7,536 nt of DNA from Methylocystaceae bacterium. GTDB taxonomy: Bacteria > Pseudomonadota > Alphaproteobacteria > Rhizobiales > Beijerinckiaceae. Below, piece by piece: positions 5,775-7,536 of the stretch. The stretch is from assembly GCA_003105285.1 (NCBI GenBank), contig PQAN01000155.1:1-7536 (forward strand), written 5' to 3'. The position numbers and the translations under genes were made by a program. The stretch's first letter is position 1. Every line of letters starts with the position of its first letter. The notes below the pieces were generated by a model that saw only the letters and a list, made by a program, of their open reading frames with translations, was not told the origin of the DNA and ran no database searches.

Positions 5775-6971
5775 ATGACCTATGTGGAAGTTCCGGATGC
5801 TGCTCACGACCGAGCTTGCGGCTATAAAGTAGTCGTGGACCGAGGCGAGAGGATCAGGCGCGTGTCCTCGGAGTGGTTCTCGCGGCCAGATGACGAGCGG
5901 TACCTGTCCCTATCGGACCTCTACGCGGCCGTACGCGGCCGAAGCGAGCGCAGCCGGACCCGAACGGTGGAGAGCGCGGCGATCCGGGTGGAGGCGAACC
6001 GTGAGGACGCCGAACGCCTGACGCTGATTCTGCCCGGTGCCGACGCGCCGATCGCCCCGACGCATTGGAGCTTCGGTCAGCTCGCGAGCTTGGTCGGCGC
6101 GCCAGCCGCCTACCTCCGCCAGCTCCCGGCACCACTCGCCGGCATCAACCTCCAATACGGTTTGACGTCGAATCGCGCCGAACAGGTCAAGACACTGGAG
6201 ATCGAAGATGGCCGTGTCGAGCTCCGCGCCGTCACCGGACCCGACTATGGCCGCATCTACGACCATGAACTTGTCGAGGCCGTGCAGCGCATCGCCGGCA
6301 ACGGCACCGGCGACACGCGCTGGAAAGTGCCGGGCGTGCTCGACTGGTCGACCGGCGTCTACCATCCGCACGTCGATATCACCCAGGACACCACGACCCT
6401 CTATGCCTCGGACCGCGATGTTTTCCTCTTTCTGGTCGATGATCTCAATCCGATCGAAGCCGGTCGGCTGCCGGACGGTTCGCCCGATCTTTATTTCCGC
6501 GGTTTTTACTGTTGGAATTCCGAGGTCGGCGCAAAGACGCTCGGCATGGCGAGCTTCTATCTCCGCGCGGTATGTCAAAATAGGAATCTGTGGGGCGTCG
6601 AAGATTTCGAGGAGATCACCATCCGCCACTCGAAATACGCCGCCTCCCGCTTCGCGCATGAGGCAGCGCCGGCGCTGACGCGCTTCGCCGATTCCTCGCC
6701 CATGCCTTTCGTGAACGGCATCAAAGCGGCGCGGGCGAAGATCGTCGCACGCACCGACGAGGACCGCGACGAGTTCCTGCGACGGCGCGGATTTTCCAAG
6801 AAGGAGACTGCGAAGATCATCGAGACCGTGTTGGCCGAGGAAGGCCGCAAGCCCGAGAGCATCTTCGATTTCGTGCAGGGCATCACCGCCGTCGCGCGCA
6901 ACAAGACACATCAGGACGCGCGTCTCGATCTGGAGGCGCGCGCCAAGAAGCTCCTCGATCGCGCAGCCTGA
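5775..6971 (+). CDS. DUF932 domain protein (phage/plasmid-like protein)
   Basis: The product is 398 residues. The start ATG at 5775 is chosen because GGAG lies seven bases upstream and the leader hairpin ends just before it; the frame is open to 5658 but that part would run through the hairpin. The protein shows the features I associate with DUF932 proteins: an N-terminal GYKVVVDRGERI and ERYLSLSDLYAAVRGR segment; GPDYGRIYDHELVEAV in the middle; DRDVFLFLVDD; and the most conserved stretch NSEVGAKTLGMASFYLRAVC followed by NRNLWG. The C-terminus is a charged helical tail ending in ARAKKLLDRAA. No membrane segment or signal peptide is present. The biochemical function of the family is not established. 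It is common on plasmids, ICEs and phages beside ParB and antirestriction genes, and here a ParB-like gene follows on the same strand 167 nt later. GC content and codon use look richer than in the minus-strand cluster. Confidence 0.9.
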   Translation: MTYVEVPDAAHDRACGYKVVVDRGERIRRVSSEWFSRPDDERYLSLSDLYAAVRGRSERSRTRTVESAAIRVEANREDAERLTLILPGADAPIAPTHWSFGQLASLVGAPAAYLRQLPAPLAGINLQYGLTSNRAEQVKTLEIEDGRVELRAVTGPDYGRIYDHELVEAVQRIAGNGTGDTRWKVPGVLDWSTGVYHPHVDITQDTTTLYASDRDVFLFLVDDLNPIEAGRLPDGSPDLYFRGFYCWNSEVGAKTLGMASFYLRAVCQNRNLWGVEDFEEITIRHSKYAASRFAHEAAPALTRFADSSPMPFVNGIKAARAKIVARTDEDRDEFLRRRGFSKKETAKIIETVLAEEGRKPESIFDFVQGITAVARNKTHQDARLDLEARAKKLLDRAA

Positions 6972-6990
6972 ATTCCGGAAAGCCGGTGAC

Positions 6991-7026
6991 GCGGAAATCA
7001 GTGTCTCCGGTTTCGTGCATTTCCGC
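6991..7026. repeat. 8-bp inverted repeat after the DUF932 gene
   Basis: GCGGAAAT (6991-6998) and ATTTCCGC (7019-7026) are perfect inverted copies with a 20-nt loop, just after the DUF932 stop. There is no T-tract, so a rho-independent terminator is unlikely. A weak stem or a protein-binding site is possible. Confidence 0.4.
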
Positions 7027-7085
7027 ATCTGCCGATCCTCATTCCCGCGGCGTCGTCCTCAGAGTCAGAGGGCGGCGCCGCGCTT

Positions 7086-7135
7086 CGTGACGGGTTGTGA
7101 GTCGAGAGAGAGGCTTTCGGCCGCCCGTCACGGAG
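7086..7135 (+). promoter_or_regulatory. Leader hairpin before the ParB-like gene, radC-motif-like
   Basis: CGTGACGGG (7086-7094) pairs perfectly with CCCGTCACG (7124-7132). The 29-nt interior contains GAGAGAGAGGCTTTCGGCC, with an inner stem GGC/GCC (7112-7114 with 7120-7122). The last stem base is also the first base of the Shine-Dalgarno GGAG (7132-7135), so folding could affect ribosome access. Both the stem core GACGGG/CCCGTC and the purine-rich interior recur in front of the DUF932 gene. Confidence 0.6.
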
Positions 7136-7138
7136 TTT

Positions 7139-7536
7139 ATGCCGATGGCTACTGCCGCTCAGAAGATCACACTGTCGTCCTCGCGCGACATTCCTTTCAA
7201 TAAGCTCGTCCTCTCCCAGGCGAATGTCCGGCGCGTGAAAGCCGGCGTCTCGATCGAGGAGCTCGCCGAGGACATCGCACGGCGCACTCTACTTCAGAGC
7301 CTGAACGTGCGTCCCGTGCTCGACGCCGACGGCGCCGAGACCGGCATGTTCGAGATTCCCGCGGGCGGTCGCCGCTATCGGGCGCTCGAGCTTCTGGTCA
7401 AACAGAAGCGACTCGCCAAAACGGCGCCCGTCCCCTGCGTCGTCCGAGACCCCGCGAGCGACATCCTCGCGGAAGACGACTCGCTCGCCGAGAATGTCCA
7501 GCGCGCGCCGCTGCATCCGCTCGACCAGTTCCGCGC
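7139..7536 (+). CDS. ParB/RepB/Spo0J-like partition protein, N-terminal part (cut by window end)
   Basis: The first 132 residues are visible. Two in-frame starts are possible: ATG 7139, with GGAG three bases upstream, or ATG 7145, with GGAG nine bases upstream; the second gives the better spacing and the family-typical MATA start. The ParB/Srx-fold N-terminal domain is recognisable: IPFNKLVLSQANVRR, SIEELAEDIA, the nucleotide-binding box GGRRYRALELL (which replaces the usual GERRxRA), and SLAENVQRAPLHPLDQFR, matching the ENxQRxxLxPxE motif. The HTH domain would lie beyond the window. Such proteins bind centromere-like sites for plasmid or ICE segregation, or act as regulators. No parA partner is visible upstream, since the preceding gene is DUF932, so this may belong to the solitary ParB-like type of alphaproteobacterial elements. 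Confidence 0.9.
   Translation, partial: MPMATAAQKITLSSSRDIPFNKLVLSQANVRRVKAGVSIEELAEDIARRTLLQSLNVRPVLDADGAETGMFEIPAGGRRYRALELLVKQKRLAKTAPVPCVVRDPASDILAEDDSLAENVQRAPLHPLDQFR

Noticed and set aside
5922..5941. Tandem copy of TACGCGGCCG
   Set aside because: It encodes the family-typical YAAVRGR segment of the DUF932 protein, so it is explained by coding sequence.
5910..7028. Long open frame (372 codons) on the minus strand opposite the DUF932 gene
   Set aside because: It is the mirror of a high-GC coding region; the plus-strand protein has recognisable family motifs and a good ribosome binding site, the minus-strand frame has neither.
1..7536. CRISPR array, tRNA or rRNA genes, transposase or integrase
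   Set aside because: No regularly spaced repeats, no cloverleaf-like sequence and no transposase or recombinase motifs were seen on either strand.

Overview
The window looks like a piece of an alphaproteobacterial plasmid or integrative element (Rhizobiales-like or a related group). I infer this from the right-hand end, where a DUF932 'phage/plasmid-like' gene and a ParB/Spo0J-like gene stand in tandem in GC-rich DNA, an arrangement I associate with plasmids and ICEs of that class. No chromosomal housekeeping gene, tRNA, rRNA, CRISPR array or recognisable transposase is visible.

Layout. Bases 1-316 hold no convincing gene; they carry a short tandem repeat at the very edge and small palindromes. 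Bases 317-4936 hold four tightly packed minus-strand genes, transcribed right to left: a beta-class, M.PvuII-like DNA methyltransferase with a TSPPF motif (predicted N4-cytosine specificity); a GHKL ATPase of the prokaryotic MORC/paraMORC type; an XPB-like superfamily 2 helicase starting at TTG; and a 271-residue protein with a possible restriction-endonuclease-fold core (D62, E77-V-E79, Q92). The junctions are 50 nt, 11 nt and a 4-nt ATGA overlap, so this is almost certainly one operon.

Bases 5031-5342 encode an XRE-type HTH protein of the HigA/NadS antitoxin kind, 94 nt upstream of the methyltransferase on the same strand. Upstream of it lies what looks like a damaged HigB/RelE-type toxin, and upstream of that a perfect 10-bp inverted repeat, probably the operator. 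The regulator may be a former antitoxin that now acts as the control protein of the downstream operon.

From about 5651 rightwards the DNA changes character: strand switches to plus, GC content is visibly higher, and the genes are plasmid backbone (DUF932, then ParB cut off by the window end). Each of these two genes is preceded by a similar GACGGG...CCCGTC hairpin whose 3' arm abuts the Shine-Dalgarno sequence. This pair resembles a cis-acting RNA element such as the radC motif.

How the genes may work together (inference): the methyltransferase marks self DNA. The GHKL ATPase and helicase would sense and remodel unmodified DNA, and the fourth protein would cut it. Comparative genomics has proposed such MutL/MORC-like ATPase, helicase, nuclease and methylase neighbourhoods as restriction-modification systems. 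I cannot match this exact four-gene set to a named, experimentally characterised defence system from memory.
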